Shown here: positions 1 through 9,938 of the stretch, in pieces
Layout: each line of letters opens with the position of its first letter
How positions within the stretch are numbered: position 1 is the first letter of the stretch
Assembly: GCF_001431485.1 (NCBI RefSeq)
Contig: NZ_LDJM01000016.1
Location: forward strand, 1 to 64,000
DNA from: Stenotrophomonas ginsengisoli
GTDB lineage: Bacteria > Pseudomonadota > Gammaproteobacteria > Xanthomonadales > Xanthomonadaceae
Length of the DNA stretch: 64,000 bases
Direction: 5' to 3'
The notes under the pieces: model-generated
What the model saw: only the letters and a program-made list of their open reading frames with translations
Told to the model about the DNA's origin: nothing
The model's database searches: none
Program-made: the position numbers and the translations under genes

Positions 1-39
1 CAGCGCCTGTTCCGTTTCGCGTTGACTTTCGTCGTAGCG

Positions 40-64
40 AGCCGCCCATTATGGTGGCTTTTTT
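40..64 (+). terminator. Intrinsic terminator of a gene upstream of the window
   Basis: A 7-bp stem (40-46 with 53-59, one G-U pair) with a 6-nt loop is followed directly by a T-rich run (59-64, then GTTTTTG). It reads on the + strand. No convincing reading frame remains to its left, so it most likely ends a gene lying outside the window. The rest of 1-240 shows nothing I can name. Confidence 0.7.
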
Positions 65-240
65 GTTTTTGTCAACGCTTCATTTCGAAGCGGTGGCCGC
101 GTTGCTGGCGCCAGTGGCTGCCTGCGCGGCGTGGAGTGAATATTAGATCATTTCAGGCTGAGGTCAAGGGTTTTTCACATTTATGACCTTGCGACCAGAT
201 TGGGCACAATGCTGGTTCATGCAAGGCCAGGGACCTGCCT

Positions 241-1422
241 GTGACCACTCCCGCTCCCCGCCCCGCCCTGGCGGCCGACATCTCCCTGCAAAGCCTGCTG
301 GCCGGCCTGTTGACGGTACTGGTCAGTGTGGCCAGTTCGGTGGTGATTGTGTTCGAGGCCGCCCGCCAGCTGGGGGCGAACCAGGCCCAGATCAGCTCAT
401 GGATGTGGGCACTGGGGCTGGGCCTGGGAGTGAGCTGCATCGCCTTGTCATGGCGTTACCGGCTGCCGGTGGTGACGGCCTGGTCCACCCCGGGGGCTGC
501 GATGCTGGCCGTCGGGGGCACGCACCTGCCCTTGAGCGATGCCATTGGCGCTTTCATGCTCGCTGCGGCCCTGTCTGCCCTGATCGGCTTCACGGGCGTG
601 TTTGCCCGCCTGATGCGGGTGATACCGCCGGCACTGGCTGCCGCGATGCTGGCCGGGGTGCTGCTGCGCTTCGGCCTGGGCCTGTTCGAGCAGCTGCAAC
701 AGCAGTGGCTGCTGCCGTTGGCCATGCTGCTGGCCTGGTTGCTGGGCCGCCGCCTGTTGCCGCGCTATGCGGTGCTGGCCAGCCTGGTGGCCGGCCTGGC
801 CCTGTGTCTGGGCCAAGGCCAGCTGACCAGTGGCCCGCTGCCGCTGTCACTGGCTGCACCGATTCTGACCCTGCCCACCTGGTCAGTGCCGGCCACCATC
901 GGCATCGCCCTGCCCCTGCTGGTGGTGACCATGGCCTCGCAGAACCTGCCGGGGGTGGCGGCCCTGCAGGCAGCCGGGTATCGCCCCCCGGTGTCGGCGA
1001 TCATCGGCTGGATTGGGGTGATCAACCTGGTGCTGGCCCCGTTCGGCGCCTTTGCCCTGAACCTGGCGGCCATCACGGCCGCCATCTGCCTGGGCCCCGA
1101 TGCCCATCCTGATGCCCGCCGCCGCTATACCGCCGCGATCAGCGCCGGCCTGTTCTACCTGCTGCTGGGCCTGCTCGGCGCTTCCGTGGCGATCGGCCTG
1201 GCCGCGCTGCCACCGGCCCTGATTGCCTGCCTGGCCGGCATTGCCCTGTTGGGCACCCTTGGCGGGGCACTGGCCAGCGCGATGGACAACCCGTCATCAC
1301 ACGATGCGGCGCTGGTGACATTCCTGATCACCGCTTCCGACATCAGCCTGCTGGGGGTGGGATCGGCATTCTGGGGATTGCTCGGCGGCCTGCTGACCGC
1401 GTGGATGCTGCGCCAGCGCTGA
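241..1422 (+). CDS. BenE-family benzoate/H+ symporter-like transporter
   Basis: A 393-residue, almost wholly hydrophobic inner-membrane protein with about 12 predicted helices. The family is recognised by the early STPGAAML segment and the central SQNLPGVAAL segment with a following GY, both typical of BenE proteins, which import benzoate with protons. The length is normal for the family. The start is GTG at 241, with an AGGG ribosome site 8 nt upstream. It converges on the mutarotase gene with only 9 bp between stop codons. There is no benzoate catabolic gene nearby, so the real substrate is open; other hydrophobic weak acids are possible. The assignment to the family is firm, the substrate is inference. 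Confidence 0.88.
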   Translation: MTTPAPRPALAADISLQSLLAGLLTVLVSVASSVVIVFEAARQLGANQAQISSWMWALGLGLGVSCIALSWRYRLPVVTAWSTPGAAMLAVGGTHLPLSDAIGAFMLAAALSALIGFTGVFARLMRVIPPALAAAMLAGVLLRFGLGLFEQLQQQWLLPLAMLLAWLLGRRLLPRYAVLASLVAGLALCLGQGQLTSGPLPLSLAAPILTLPTWSVPATIGIALPLLVVTMASQNLPGVAALQAAGYRPPVSAIIGWIGVINLVLAPFGAFALNLAAITAAICLGPDAHPDARRRYTAAISAGLFYLLLGLLGASVAIGLAALPPALIACLAGIALLGTLGGALASAMDNPSSHDAALVTFLITASDISLLGVGSAFWGLLGGLLTAWMLRQR

Positions 1423-1431
1423 GCGGCACAT

Positions 1432-2283
1432 TCAGGGCAACAACGCGATGTGCTGCTGCAACCGGTGAGACTGACCAGGCAGCAGCAGGCGGGCATCGGC
1501 GGCCACGTTGCCCACTTCCAGGCACAGATAGTGCGACCACTGTGCACCGACATCGGCCATCTGCATGGCCAGTTCCGGCCCGGGCGTCCACAGCACCAGA
1601 TCCGTGCCACCGCTGGCCGTGATCTGGATGCGGCGCGACAGCAGCGGATCGTCGAGTACTACCGGACCGGCAACATTCTGGTAAATCCGGTCGGCGCGGC
1701 CGGCGTGCACGGCGGGATCAAACCGCCACGGACCTTGTTGGCGCAGACACCGCCTCGCCTGCAAGGCATCCAGGTAAGACGCAGCCTGGACCCCGGCCAC
1801 ACTGACCCTGGCCACATCCGCCACCTGCAGGTAGGTGTGCAGTGCCTGGGTCAAGGGTTCGGGCACATCTCCTACATTATGCGAAGTGACAACCTGTTCC
1901 AGCTCTGTTCCCAGCCACAGCTGTTGATCCACCTGCAGGTGTGGATGCAAGCGCTGTTGTGGCGAAAGGCGCATCCAGACCCGTCCATCCAGCATCAGCT
2001 GGGCCCGGTCCAGCTGCCATTGCGCAGTGCGGGCCATGCCATGGGAAGGTGCCGCTGGATCGTGCGGATGCTTGCCGAACCACGGCCAGCACAGCGGAAC
2101 GCCCCCACGCAGGGGGCGCGGTGCCTGCAGCTGCGCACTGCACCACAACACCTCCTGCTGACCGGCTGGCTGCCAGCTCAGCAGCTGGCCCCCGAAACAG
2201 CTGATCCGCGCCACGCACTGTGGCGTGCGTACTTCCCAGACAGGCACATCCCGCCAGCGGGTCTGGGTCACCACGTCCTGCAC
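1432..2283 (-). CDS. D-hexose-6-phosphate mutarotase (aldose 1-epimerase family, YeaD-like)
   Basis: About 283 residues of the galactose-mutarotase-like fold, which interconverts alpha and beta anomers of glucose 6-phosphate and related sugars in the cytosol. Family marks are the GGVPLCWPWFG segment, the SHGMAR histidine, a second histidine in LHTYLQV and a late glutamate in CLEVGNV. A GTG at 2283 is preferred as start because AGGAG lies 9 nt upstream; the GTG at 2289 and the TTG at 2286 are too close to it. The ribosome site begins 4 nt after the stop of the transglycosylase gene, so the two are probably cotranscribed and translationally coupled. The reading frame continues further upstream, but that stretch overlaps the transglycosylase gene and is not used. 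Confidence 0.85.
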   Translation of the reverse strand: MQDVVTQTRWRDVPVWEVRTPQCVARISCFGGQLLSWQPAGQQEVLWCSAQLQAPRPLRGGVPLCWPWFGKHPHDPAAPSHGMARTAQWQLDRAQLMLDGRVWMRLSPQQRLHPHLQVDQQLWLGTELEQVVTSHNVGDVPEPLTQALHTYLQVADVARVSVAGVQAASYLDALQARRCLRQQGPWRFDPAVHAGRADRIYQNVAGPVVLDDPLLSRRIQITASGGTDLVLWTPGPELAMQMADVGAQWSHYLCLEVGNVAADARLLLPGQSHRLQQHIALLP

Positions 2284-2299
2284 CAACACGCTCTCCTTT

Positions 2300-3556
2300 T
2301 CAGTTCCGGCTTTCGGTTTCGCCCTTGAGGGCGGCAAGGATCTTCTGCCCGGCGCGGCCATCGGCATTGGCCCAGCCCAGCCGGGTCTGTTCGGCAGCAA
2401 TGGCCCGCCGGGTCGCACTGCCGATCATGCCGTCGGCCTCGCCGATGGCGTGACCACGGGCCAGCAGCAGCTGCTGCAGCGCGCGCCGCTGGGCCCGGTC
2501 CAGGCCCGGGTCATCGGTCGGCCACGGGGTCTGCAGGCCGGGCTGGCCGCGCAGCTGGTTGGCCAGGGTGGCAATGGCCAGGGCGTAACTTTCGGCCGCA
2601 TTGTAGGAATAGATCGCATCGTAATTGCGGAACACCAGCAGGGCCGGACCATTGCGCCCGGCCGGCAGGATCACCGCGGCACGGTCGGCATCGGCAATGC
2701 CATCCACCTGCAGTTCGCCGCCGCCCAGCGGCCTTACCCCCAGCGCGCGCCATTGCGACAGCGGCTGGCGCTTGCTGCGCCCGGCCAGCGCCACGTCGAA
2801 AGCGGCCGGCAGGGTCACTTCCACACCCCACGGCTGGCCACTGCGCCAGCCGGCACGTTTGAGGTAGTTGGCAGTGGAGGCCAGCGCATCGGGAATGGAG
2901 GCCACCAGATCACGCCGGCCATCACCATCGCCATCCACGGCGATACGCGCATAGGTGCTGGGCATGAACTGGGTATGGCCAAAGGCCCCGGCCCAGGAGC
3001 CGGTCAGGCCATCGGCGGACAGGTCGCCGGCAGCCAGCAGCTTGAGCAGGGCCAGCAGTTCGCTGCGGAAGAAGGCCTGACGCCGGCCTTCGCAGCCCAA
3101 CGTGGCCAGCGACTGCAGCAAGGGCCGCTTGCCGAACACACGGCCGTAATCACTTTCCACTCCCCACACCGCGACCACGGTAGCCGCATCCACCCCATAG
3201 CTGGCACTGACCTGCTGCAGCAGGGCGCCGTGCTCGGCCAGACGCTGCTGGCCATCGCTGATGCGCTGGGCATCAACCAGGGCGGCCAGGTAATCCCAGA
3301 TCGGGGTGGTGAATTCGGGTTGCTGGTCCAGCAGGGGCAACACGCTGCGATCGGCGACAACACCGCCCAGCAGACCCTGCACGCGATCAGCCGGCAGGCC
3401 TTGCTGTACGGCACTGGCGGTGATGCCCTGCAGGCAGCGCTGGAAGGCCGCATCGTCAATCGCGGCAGGAGCCACTTGAGCCAGGGCGGGCAAAGGCAGG
3501 GCCAGGGCGAGGGCCAGGCCGGTGTGCCGGGCGCGGGAAGCGATGGTCTTGATCAT
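2300..3556 (-). CDS. MltB-type lytic murein transglycosylase with C-terminal peptidoglycan-binding domain
   Basis: A 418-residue periplasmic enzyme that cleaves the MurNAc-GlcNAc bond of peptidoglycan, leaving 1,6-anhydro ends. An N-terminal signal peptide runs to PALAQ (about residue 27). The SLT_2 catalytic domain follows, with the catalytic glutamate at E134 in the WGVESDYGR motif. The last ~65 residues form a PG_binding_1 domain (GEADGMIGSATRRAI). There is no lipobox, so this is a soluble form, unlike E. coli MltB. The start is ATG at 3556 with AAGGA 5 nt upstream; an in-frame start 39 bp further up would put 13 residues before the signal peptide. The mutarotase gene follows directly. Confidence 0.9.
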   Translation of the reverse strand: MIKTIASRARHTGLALALALPLPALAQVAPAAIDDAAFQRCLQGITASAVQQGLPADRVQGLLGGVVADRSVLPLLDQQPEFTTPIWDYLAALVDAQRISDGQQRLAEHGALLQQVSASYGVDAATVVAVWGVESDYGRVFGKRPLLQSLATLGCEGRRQAFFRSELLALLKLLAAGDLSADGLTGSWAGAFGHTQFMPSTYARIAVDGDGDGRRDLVASIPDALASTANYLKRAGWRSGQPWGVEVTLPAAFDVALAGRSKRQPLSQWRALGVRPLGGGELQVDGIADADRAAVILPAGRNGPALLVFRNYDAIYSYNAAESYALAIATLANQLRGQPGLQTPWPTDDPGLDRAQRRALQQLLLARGHAIGEADGMIGSATRRAIAAEQTRLGWANADGRAGQKILAALKGETESRN

Positions 3557-3643
3557 GCCGATCCTTGCGGGGGAGCAAGACCCGATCATACCCACAGCCC
3601 GTGTCCGCCGGCCGCTGGCCGATGGGCCAACGGCGCAGGCGCC

Positions 3644-4036
3644 TTACACCGCGTCCAGGTAGTACCAGTGCGGCGCGATGCGGACAAAACGACTGTGCTC
3701 CTCCATCCGCACCGCACTGCCACCGCCAATGCGGTAACGGGCCAGGAACACCACCTCGGCCGTGTCCGGGCCGGTGACGGTGTGCTGCTTGACCGCCAGC
3801 CCCAGCCACTGGGTGCGCTGGCCGGCCGGCTCGTCCAGCTGCAATTGGTCAGGACGGGTGTCCGGGTGCCAGCTGGCTCGCACATAGTCGGCATTGCCCA
3901 GCACATAGGCGCTGTAGCGCGAACGCATCAAGGCCTCGGCATCGGCCGCCGGCTGACCCAGATGCAGGGGTTCACAGCACTGGGCATAGCTGCGCTCGTG
4001 CCCGCACGGGCAGGGAATGGAAACGGGCTTTTTCAT
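3644..4036 (-). CDS. YchJ-family SEC-C motif protein
   Basis: A 130-residue protein beginning with a SEC-C-type zinc motif (CPCG, then a CC pair near residues 7-19), followed by an NTF2-like YchJ domain with MRSRYSAY and a C-terminal HWYYLD. The family is widespread and of unknown function; zinc binding is known for the SEC-C motif. The start chosen (ATG 4036) places the cysteine motif near the N-terminus as in homologues; an earlier in-frame start would add 15 residues with no family similarity. It is transcribed divergently from the adaptor gene at 4132. Confidence 0.85.
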   Translation of the reverse strand: MKKPVSIPCPCGHERSYAQCCEPLHLGQPAADAEALMRSRYSAYVLGNADYVRASWHPDTRPDQLQLDEPAGQRTQWLGLAVKQHTVTGPDTAEVVFLARYRIGGGSAVRMEEHSRFVRIAPHWYYLDAV

Positions 4037-4131
4037 CGGCCCATTGTCGGCCAGGCCAGCCCGTGCATCCAGCCGCCGCAAGGAGTGGCGGATATACCTG
4101 AATGGAACGAGGCTTCCGCTATGCTTGGCCG

Positions 4132-5349
4132 ATGACTGATTCCCGCCCCCGCCTGCGGCGCTGGAAGGCTGCCGCGCTGCTGCTGGCCGGCCTTGCTGCC
4201 GCCACCGTGTTGCTTGGCCGCTGCCGCGGCCCGCAGCTTGATGTCACCCGCATCAACACCCAGGCGCTGGAACAGCGTGTGGTGGCCAGTGGCCGGGTCT
4301 CGGCGGTATCGCGGGTGCAGGTCGGCAGCGAAGTGGCCGGGGTGGTGCTGGAGCGGCGGGTCAACGAGGGCGACCGGGTCGAGCCCGGGCAGGTCCTGCT
4401 GGTGCTGCGCGCCGATGACCTGGCCGCCAACCTGGCCGAGGCCCGCGCCAGCCTGGCCACCCTGGAACAATCGCGCCGGCCGCAGGCCCAGGCCAGCCTG
4501 CGCGAGGCGCAGGCGCAACTGGCCCAGGCCGAACGCGAGTACCAGCGCCGTCAGGCTCTGGGGCAACAGCAGCTGGTGGCGCGTGAATCGGTGGAACAGG
4601 CCCGCCAGGCCATGGTCAGTGCCCAGGCCAGCCGCGACCAGGCCCGCAGTGCCTGGCAGGCGCTGGACAACGGGGGCGCCGAGGCCGCCCAGCAGGCCGC
4701 GCGTGTGGCCGCGGCACAGGCGGCGCTGGACAAGACCACGGTACGCGCCACCGTGGCCGGTACCGTGCTGACCCGGGCCGTGGAGCCCGGCGACACCGTG
4801 CAACCCGGCTCGGTGCTGCTGGAACTGGCCAGCGATGGCCCCACCGAGCTGCGGGTACCGGTGGATGAGAAGAATCTCGGTGTGCTGGCTGTCGGCCAGC
4901 ACGCGCAGGCGGTGGCCGATGCCTGGCCGGACCGGCCGTTCCCGGCCACGGTGAGCTGGATCGCGCCCAGCGTGGACAGCAGCCGCGGCTCGGTGGAAGT
5001 GCGCCTGGAGGTGGATCCGGTGCCGGATTTCCTGCACCAGGACCTGACCGTGTCGGTGAACATCCTCAGCGCGCGCAAGGACCAGGCCCTGGTCGTGCCC
5101 AATACCGCCCTGCTCGGCACGGCCAATGGCGGCAGCCAGGCCAGCGTGTGGCAGGTGCGCGATGGCCGCCTGCACCGCACCCCGGTCAGCCTGGGCCTGC
5201 GTGGCACCAGCGCCAGCGAGGTGTTGGGCGGGCTGGCGGCCGGCGACCGGGTGGTGATCGACGCGCGCGCCACCCTGCAGCAGGACCAGCGTGTACGCGC
5301 CCGTGACGTGCCCACCACCGCCGGTGACCTGCCGGCGCAGGCGGACTGA
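4132..5349 (+). CDS. HlyD/MacA-type periplasmic adaptor of an ABC export system
   Basis: A 405-residue membrane-fusion protein. One N-terminal transmembrane segment (about residues 13-30) anchors it in the inner membrane. A split biotinyl-lipoyl domain flanks a long alanine/glutamine/arginine-rich coiled-coil hairpin (about residues 95-200), and beta-barrel and membrane-proximal domains follow. It would link the inner-membrane ABC unit to an outer-membrane channel. The permease starts 5 nt after its stop and the ATPase overlaps the permease, so the three form one operon. No outer-membrane factor is encoded here, so a TolC-like partner must come from elsewhere. The substrate is unknown. Confidence 0.88.
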   Translation: MTDSRPRLRRWKAAALLLAGLAAATVLLGRCRGPQLDVTRINTQALEQRVVASGRVSAVSRVQVGSEVAGVVLERRVNEGDRVEPGQVLLVLRADDLAANLAEARASLATLEQSRRPQAQASLREAQAQLAQAEREYQRRQALGQQQLVARESVEQARQAMVSAQASRDQARSAWQALDNGGAEAAQQAARVAAAQAALDKTTVRATVAGTVLTRAVEPGDTVQPGSVLLELASDGPTELRVPVDEKNLGVLAVGQHAQAVADAWPDRPFPATVSWIAPSVDSSRGSVEVRLEVDPVPDFLHQDLTVSVNILSARKDQALVVPNTALLGTANGGSQASVWQVRDGRLHRTPVSLGLRGTSASEVLGGLAAGDRVVIDARATLQQDQRVRARDVPTTAGDLPAQAD

Positions 5350-5354
5350 CGCGG

Positions 5355-6549
5355 ATGTGGGTGGAATGGACCCTGGCAGTACGCTTCCTGCGCGAAGGAC
5401 GCACCCAGTCACTGCTGATCCTGTCCGGCATTGCCATCGGCGTGGCGGTGATCGTGTTCCTGTCGGCGCTGATCAGCGGCCTGCAGGCCAACCTGATCGA
5501 CCGTACCCTGGGCACCCAGGCCCACATCAAGCTGCAGGCACCGCTGCAACGCAACCATGTGCTGCCGGCAGGCGATGGCGTGGCCACCCTGGTGCTGGAA
5601 ACCCCGCGCCCGCAACCGCTGCGTTCGATCAACAACTGGCAGCAGCTGCGCGACACCCTGGACGCACAGCCGGACATCACCGCGGTGTCCCCGGTCATTT
5701 CCGGGCCGGCGCTGGCGCGGCGCGGTGATGCGCTGGAGTCAGTGGCACTGCTGGGCATTGATGCGCCGCGCTACCTGCGCATCGTGCCGCTGGACCAGAG
5801 CCTGGTCCAAGGCCAGTTCCGGGTCGATGCCGGGCAGGTGGTGATCGGCAGCGAACTGGCCCGGGACCTGGGCGCCAGCCGTGGCGACACCCTGCGCCTG
5901 GACACCGGCAGTGACAACGACACCCTGCTCACCATCGCCGGCATCTTCGAACTGGGTGTCAGTGAGCTGGATGCCCGCCACGTCTACATGGACCTGCGCC
6001 AGGCCCAGGCCCTGCTCGGCCTGCCCGGGGGGGTCACGGTGATCGACCTGCGCGTGGATGACCTGTTCGGCGCCGATGTGATCGCCGAGCGCCTGGGCCG
6101 GCTGACCGGCCAGCGCAGCGAGAGCTGGATGCAGAGCAACGCCCAGCTGATGAACGCCCTCAATGCGCAGAGCCAGTCCACCAACATGATCAGCTTCTTC
6201 GTGGCGGTGTCGGTGGCCTTCGGCATTGCCAGCGTGCTGTCGGTGAGTGTGGTCCAGCGCACCGGGCAGATCGGCATCCTGCGCGCGATGGGCACCACCG
6301 GCCGGCAGATGCTGACCGTCTTCCTGATCCAGGGGGCACTGTATGGCCTGGCCGGCTCGCTGCTGGGCGGCATGGCCGGCTACAGCATGCTCTGGGCCTT
6401 CAATACCTTCGGCCCCGGCCTGTTCGCCGCCCCCCTCTCGCCGGCGCTGCTGGCCTGGGCCACGCTGCTGGCCACGGTGACCGGCATGCTTGCCGCCACC
6501 GCCCCGGCCCGACGGGCAGCGGCCCTGGACCCGGTGGAGGCCATCGCCC

Positions 6550-6557
<8 letters not shown>
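5355..6557 (+). CDS. ABC transporter permease, FtsX/MacB-LolC type
   Basis: A 400-residue permease with the MacB/FtsX layout: one N-terminal helix (about residues 20-40), a large periplasmic MacB_PCD domain (about 45-265) and three C-terminal helices forming the FtsX domain, with GQIGILRAMGTT before the second of them. This type works as a mechanotransmitter with a periplasmic adaptor rather than as a classical channel. Adaptor and ATPase genes lie on either side. The arrangement resembles DevBCA/MacAB-like exporters in which permease and ATPase are separate proteins. Confidence 0.88.
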
Positions 6558-7254
<697 letters not shown>

Positions 7255-7324
7255 AGATCGGCCCGTCGCACCGGCGCCGGTGCATGCGTATGCTGCTGCA
7301 CCGCCCTAGCTGCCGATTGCCGTC

Positions 7325-8107
7325 GTGCTGGAACTGCTGCCTGTCGAACTTCCGTGGTTGTTGCTGATCGCCTTCATTGCCGGGGCCGTGGATGCCGCCG
7401 TTGGGGGCGGGGGCCTGATCCAGCTGCCGGGCCTGTTCACCGTGCTGCCGCAGCACAACCCGGCCGTGCTGCTGGGCAGCAACAAGTTCACTTCGATGTT
7501 CGGCACCGCCACCGCGGCCTGGCGCTACAGCCGGCGCATCCACATCCCGTGGCGGCCGGTGCTGCTGGCCGCGGCCGCCGCCTTTGCCTGCTCCTTTGCC
7601 GGGGCCACCGCGGTCAGCCTGCTGCCACGCGATGCGATCCGCCCGCTGATTCTGGTCCTGCTGGTGCTGATCCTGGGCTATACCCTGCTGAAGAAGGATT
7701 TCGGTGCCCTGCAACGGCCTACCCATGTCGGCCGGCGTGAGCTGGCCATCGCCGTGGGCCTGGGCGGGGCGATCGGCTTTTACGATGGTTTCTTCGGCCC
7801 GGGCACCGGCAGCTTCCTGATCTTCCTGTTCATCCGCTTCTTCGGCATGGACTTCCTGGGGGCTTCGGCCAGCTCGAAGATCGTCAACCTGGCCACCAAT
7901 GTCGCCGCCCTGTGCTGGTTCGTGCCGGCCGGCCAGGTCCTGCTGGCCATTGCCGTGCCGATGGCCGTGGCCAATGTCGGCGGCGCCCTGGCCGGCAGCT
8001 GGCTGGCCATGCGCGGTGGCAGCGGCCTGATCCGGCGATTGTTCCTGGCCCTGGTTTGCATACTCATCCTGCGCATGGCCTGGGATACGCTGCACGCCTT
8101 GGCCTGA
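7325..8107 (+). CDS. TauE/SafE-family (TSUP) anion permease
   Basis: A 260-residue inner-membrane protein with about 8 helices. The two internally related halves are marked by GAVDAAVGGGGL near the N-terminus and GFYDGFFGPGTGSF in the second half, the hallmark repeats of the TSUP family, which exports or imports sulfite, sulfoacetate and related anions. The start is GTG at 7325. It lies 70 bp downstream of the ABC operon and 11 bp before the EAL gene, so it may be read with the latter. The substrate cannot be set from the sequence. Confidence 0.88.
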   Translation: MLELLPVELPWLLLIAFIAGAVDAAVGGGGLIQLPGLFTVLPQHNPAVLLGSNKFTSMFGTATAAWRYSRRIHIPWRPVLLAAAAAFACSFAGATAVSLLPRDAIRPLILVLLVLILGYTLLKKDFGALQRPTHVGRRELAIAVGLGGAIGFYDGFFGPGTGSFLIFLFIRFFGMDFLGASASSKIVNLATNVAALCWFVPAGQVLLAIAVPMAVANVGGALAGSWLAMRGGSGLIRRLFLALVCILILRMAWDTLHALA

Positions 8108-8118
8108 GTGCACCTCCC

Positions 8119-9729
8119 ATGCCCCTGCATGCGTTCAAACGTCCGCTGCCGCTGATCGTTGCCGCCACCTGTGGCCTGGCTGCCGGGTTGCTGTCTTACC
8201 CGGTGCTGCGCATCCAGAGCCAGTCCCGGGTGATCAGCAACGAGTACGCCCAGCTGTCACAGGCGGCCCGTGCCGCCTCGCAGCTGGCCAGCGACACCCA
8301 GCAGGCATTGAAGGCACGCGCCCTGGCCCTGGACCTGCCGGCCCAGCCGCCCGGCTGCCCGGCCCAGGTGCAGCAGCAACTGCAGCAGATGCAGCTGGCC
8401 ACCCCGGGCGCCCCGGCCGCGTTGCGGGTGGAGGACGGCCGCATCAGCTGCGCCAGCCTGCCGGTGCTGGTGAGCCAGGATCCACTGCCGGCCGATTACT
8501 ACCAGCGCGCCGATGGCACCCGTCTGTGGCACCAGTTGCAATTGCCGGCCGAAGCCAGCCATGGCCCCTATACCCTGCTCGAATTCCAGCAGCTGGCCCT
8601 GCTGCTCAAACCCGAAGAGCACTTCGCCCGCTTCCTCGGCGGGGACGCTGCGGTGGCCATCTACGAAAGCCGCCCGCCTTATGGCGCGGCCCTGCGCAGC
8701 GGGCAGATACCGCAGCGCTGGCTGCAGGGGCTGCCGGACGGCCTGACCGAACAACAGCAGCAGGACCCGCAGACCGGCGACCTGCTGTTGCGCCGCCTGT
8801 CCGGCAGCGGCCAGACCATCCTGCTGGCCAGCCGCCAGGCCAGCCATGTGCAGGCCGCCATCCGCACGGCCGGCCGCTACCTGTGGTCGCAGGCACTGCT
8901 GATCGGCCTGGCCTGCATGGTCCTGATCCTGGTGTTCTATCCACGCCAGAGCTCCTCACGCCGCGAGCTGGAACGGGCCCTGCGGCGTGGCCAGATGTTC
9001 CTGGTCTACCAGCCCATCGTTGACCTGGGCAGTGGGCGCTGCATCGGTGCCGAAGCCTTGATGCGCTGGCGCCAGAACGACGGCGGGATTGTCGGCCCGG
9101 ACGTGTTCATCGCCCTGGCCGAACAATTCCAGATCAGCGAGAAGGTCACCGCCCGGGCCTGCCGGATCATTGCCCGGGAAATGCCGGCCTTGCTGCAAGT
9201 GCAGGCGGATTTCCGCATCGGCATCAACCTGGCCGCACAGGAACTGTCCACCCACCGCACCGTGCAGCGCCTGGCCGCATTGCGCCAACAGCTGCAACTG
9301 GCGCCCTCACAGCTGGTGGTCGAGCTGACCGAGGGCAGCCTGGCCATCGCCGAACAGGCCCTGCCGGTGATCAACCAACTGCGTGCCAACGGCATCAGTG
9401 TGGCCATTGATGACTTCGGTACCGGTTATTGCTCGCTGTCCTACCTGGCCACCTACCCATTCGACATCCTCAAGATCGACAAGACCTTTGTCAGCGCTGC
9501 CGGCACCGATGCGATCATCGGCCCGATTGCCGAGCACATCGTCAACCTGAGCAAGTCGATGGGGGTGGACGCCCTGGCCGAAGGGGTGGAAACGGCCGAA
9601 CAGGCCGAACACTTCCGCCGCCAGGGGGTCGCCTTGGCCCAGGGCTACCATTTCGGCGCGCCGATGCCGCTTGCGCAGCTGCTGGACCTGCTGCGCAAGC
9701 AAGCGCAAACCGGCACTCCCGGCGCCTGA
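8119..9729 (+). CDS. Membrane-bound EAL-domain c-di-GMP phosphodiesterase with CSS-like periplasmic sensor
   Basis: 536 residues. An N-terminal helix (about 10-28), a periplasmic region of ~225 residues and a second helix (about 257-277) precede a cytoplasmic EAL domain. Catalytic residues are all present: E312-A-L, the asparagine of INLAAQE, the glutamate of ELTEGS, D431-D432 in IDDFGTG, the lysine of LKIDK and EGVE. It should therefore hydrolyse c-di-GMP to pGpG. The periplasmic region has two cysteines (in PGCPAQ and ISCAS), which resembles the redox-sensing CSS-motif sensors of E. coli PdeC-type enzymes, although the triplet here reads CAS. There is no GGDEF domain. The start is ATG at 8119, 11 bp after the TSUP gene. 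Confidence 0.9.
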   Translation: MPLHAFKRPLPLIVAATCGLAAGLLSYPVLRIQSQSRVISNEYAQLSQAARAASQLASDTQQALKARALALDLPAQPPGCPAQVQQQLQQMQLATPGAPAALRVEDGRISCASLPVLVSQDPLPADYYQRADGTRLWHQLQLPAEASHGPYTLLEFQQLALLLKPEEHFARFLGGDAAVAIYESRPPYGAALRSGQIPQRWLQGLPDGLTEQQQQDPQTGDLLLRRLSGSGQTILLASRQASHVQAAIRTAGRYLWSQALLIGLACMVLILVFYPRQSSSRRELERALRRGQMFLVYQPIVDLGSGRCIGAEALMRWRQNDGGIVGPDVFIALAEQFQISEKVTARACRIIAREMPALLQVQADFRIGINLAAQELSTHRTVQRLAALRQQLQLAPSQLVVELTEGSLAIAEQALPVINQLRANGISVAIDDFGTGYCSLSYLATYPFDILKIDKTFVSAAGTDAIIGPIAEHIVNLSKSMGVDALAEGVETAEQAEHFRRQGVALAQGYHFGAPMPLAQLLDLLRKQAQTGTPGA

Positions 9730-9869
9730 GCACAGCCTGCCGACCACACCAGCGCATTGATGGTTGCCATCGGTTCAGCGCATTCATTTCGTAAATACAT
9801 ATACAAGGCATTGAAGAAAAAGGCTTTTTACGTCCGCTGTGCGCATGGGCCAGGCGGCCGGCCAAGCGC

Positions 9870-9883
9870 TTGATCCAGATCAA
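9870..9883 (+). promoter_or_regulatory. Perfect FNR/ANR/CRP-family box
   Basis: TTGATCCAGATCAA matches the FNR/ANR consensus TTGAT-N4-ATCAA exactly. Its centre lies 62 nt before the oxidoreductase ATG. A class II promoter centred at -41.5 would start transcription near 9918, with a weak -10 (GATTCT, 9905-9910) at the right distance. Control by oxygen or nitric oxide through an FNR/DNR-type regulator is inferred. Confidence 0.7.
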
Positions 9884-9938
9884 CGCTGTTTTTTCAGGAC
9901 GCCCGATTCTTGGCCTCCCCCCACGCACCACCACGCCC

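Noticed and set aside
9815-9832. AAAAAGGCTTTTT palindrome as a terminator of the EAL gene
   Set aside because: The arms are A/T only with a 1-nt centre, so no stable hairpin forms.
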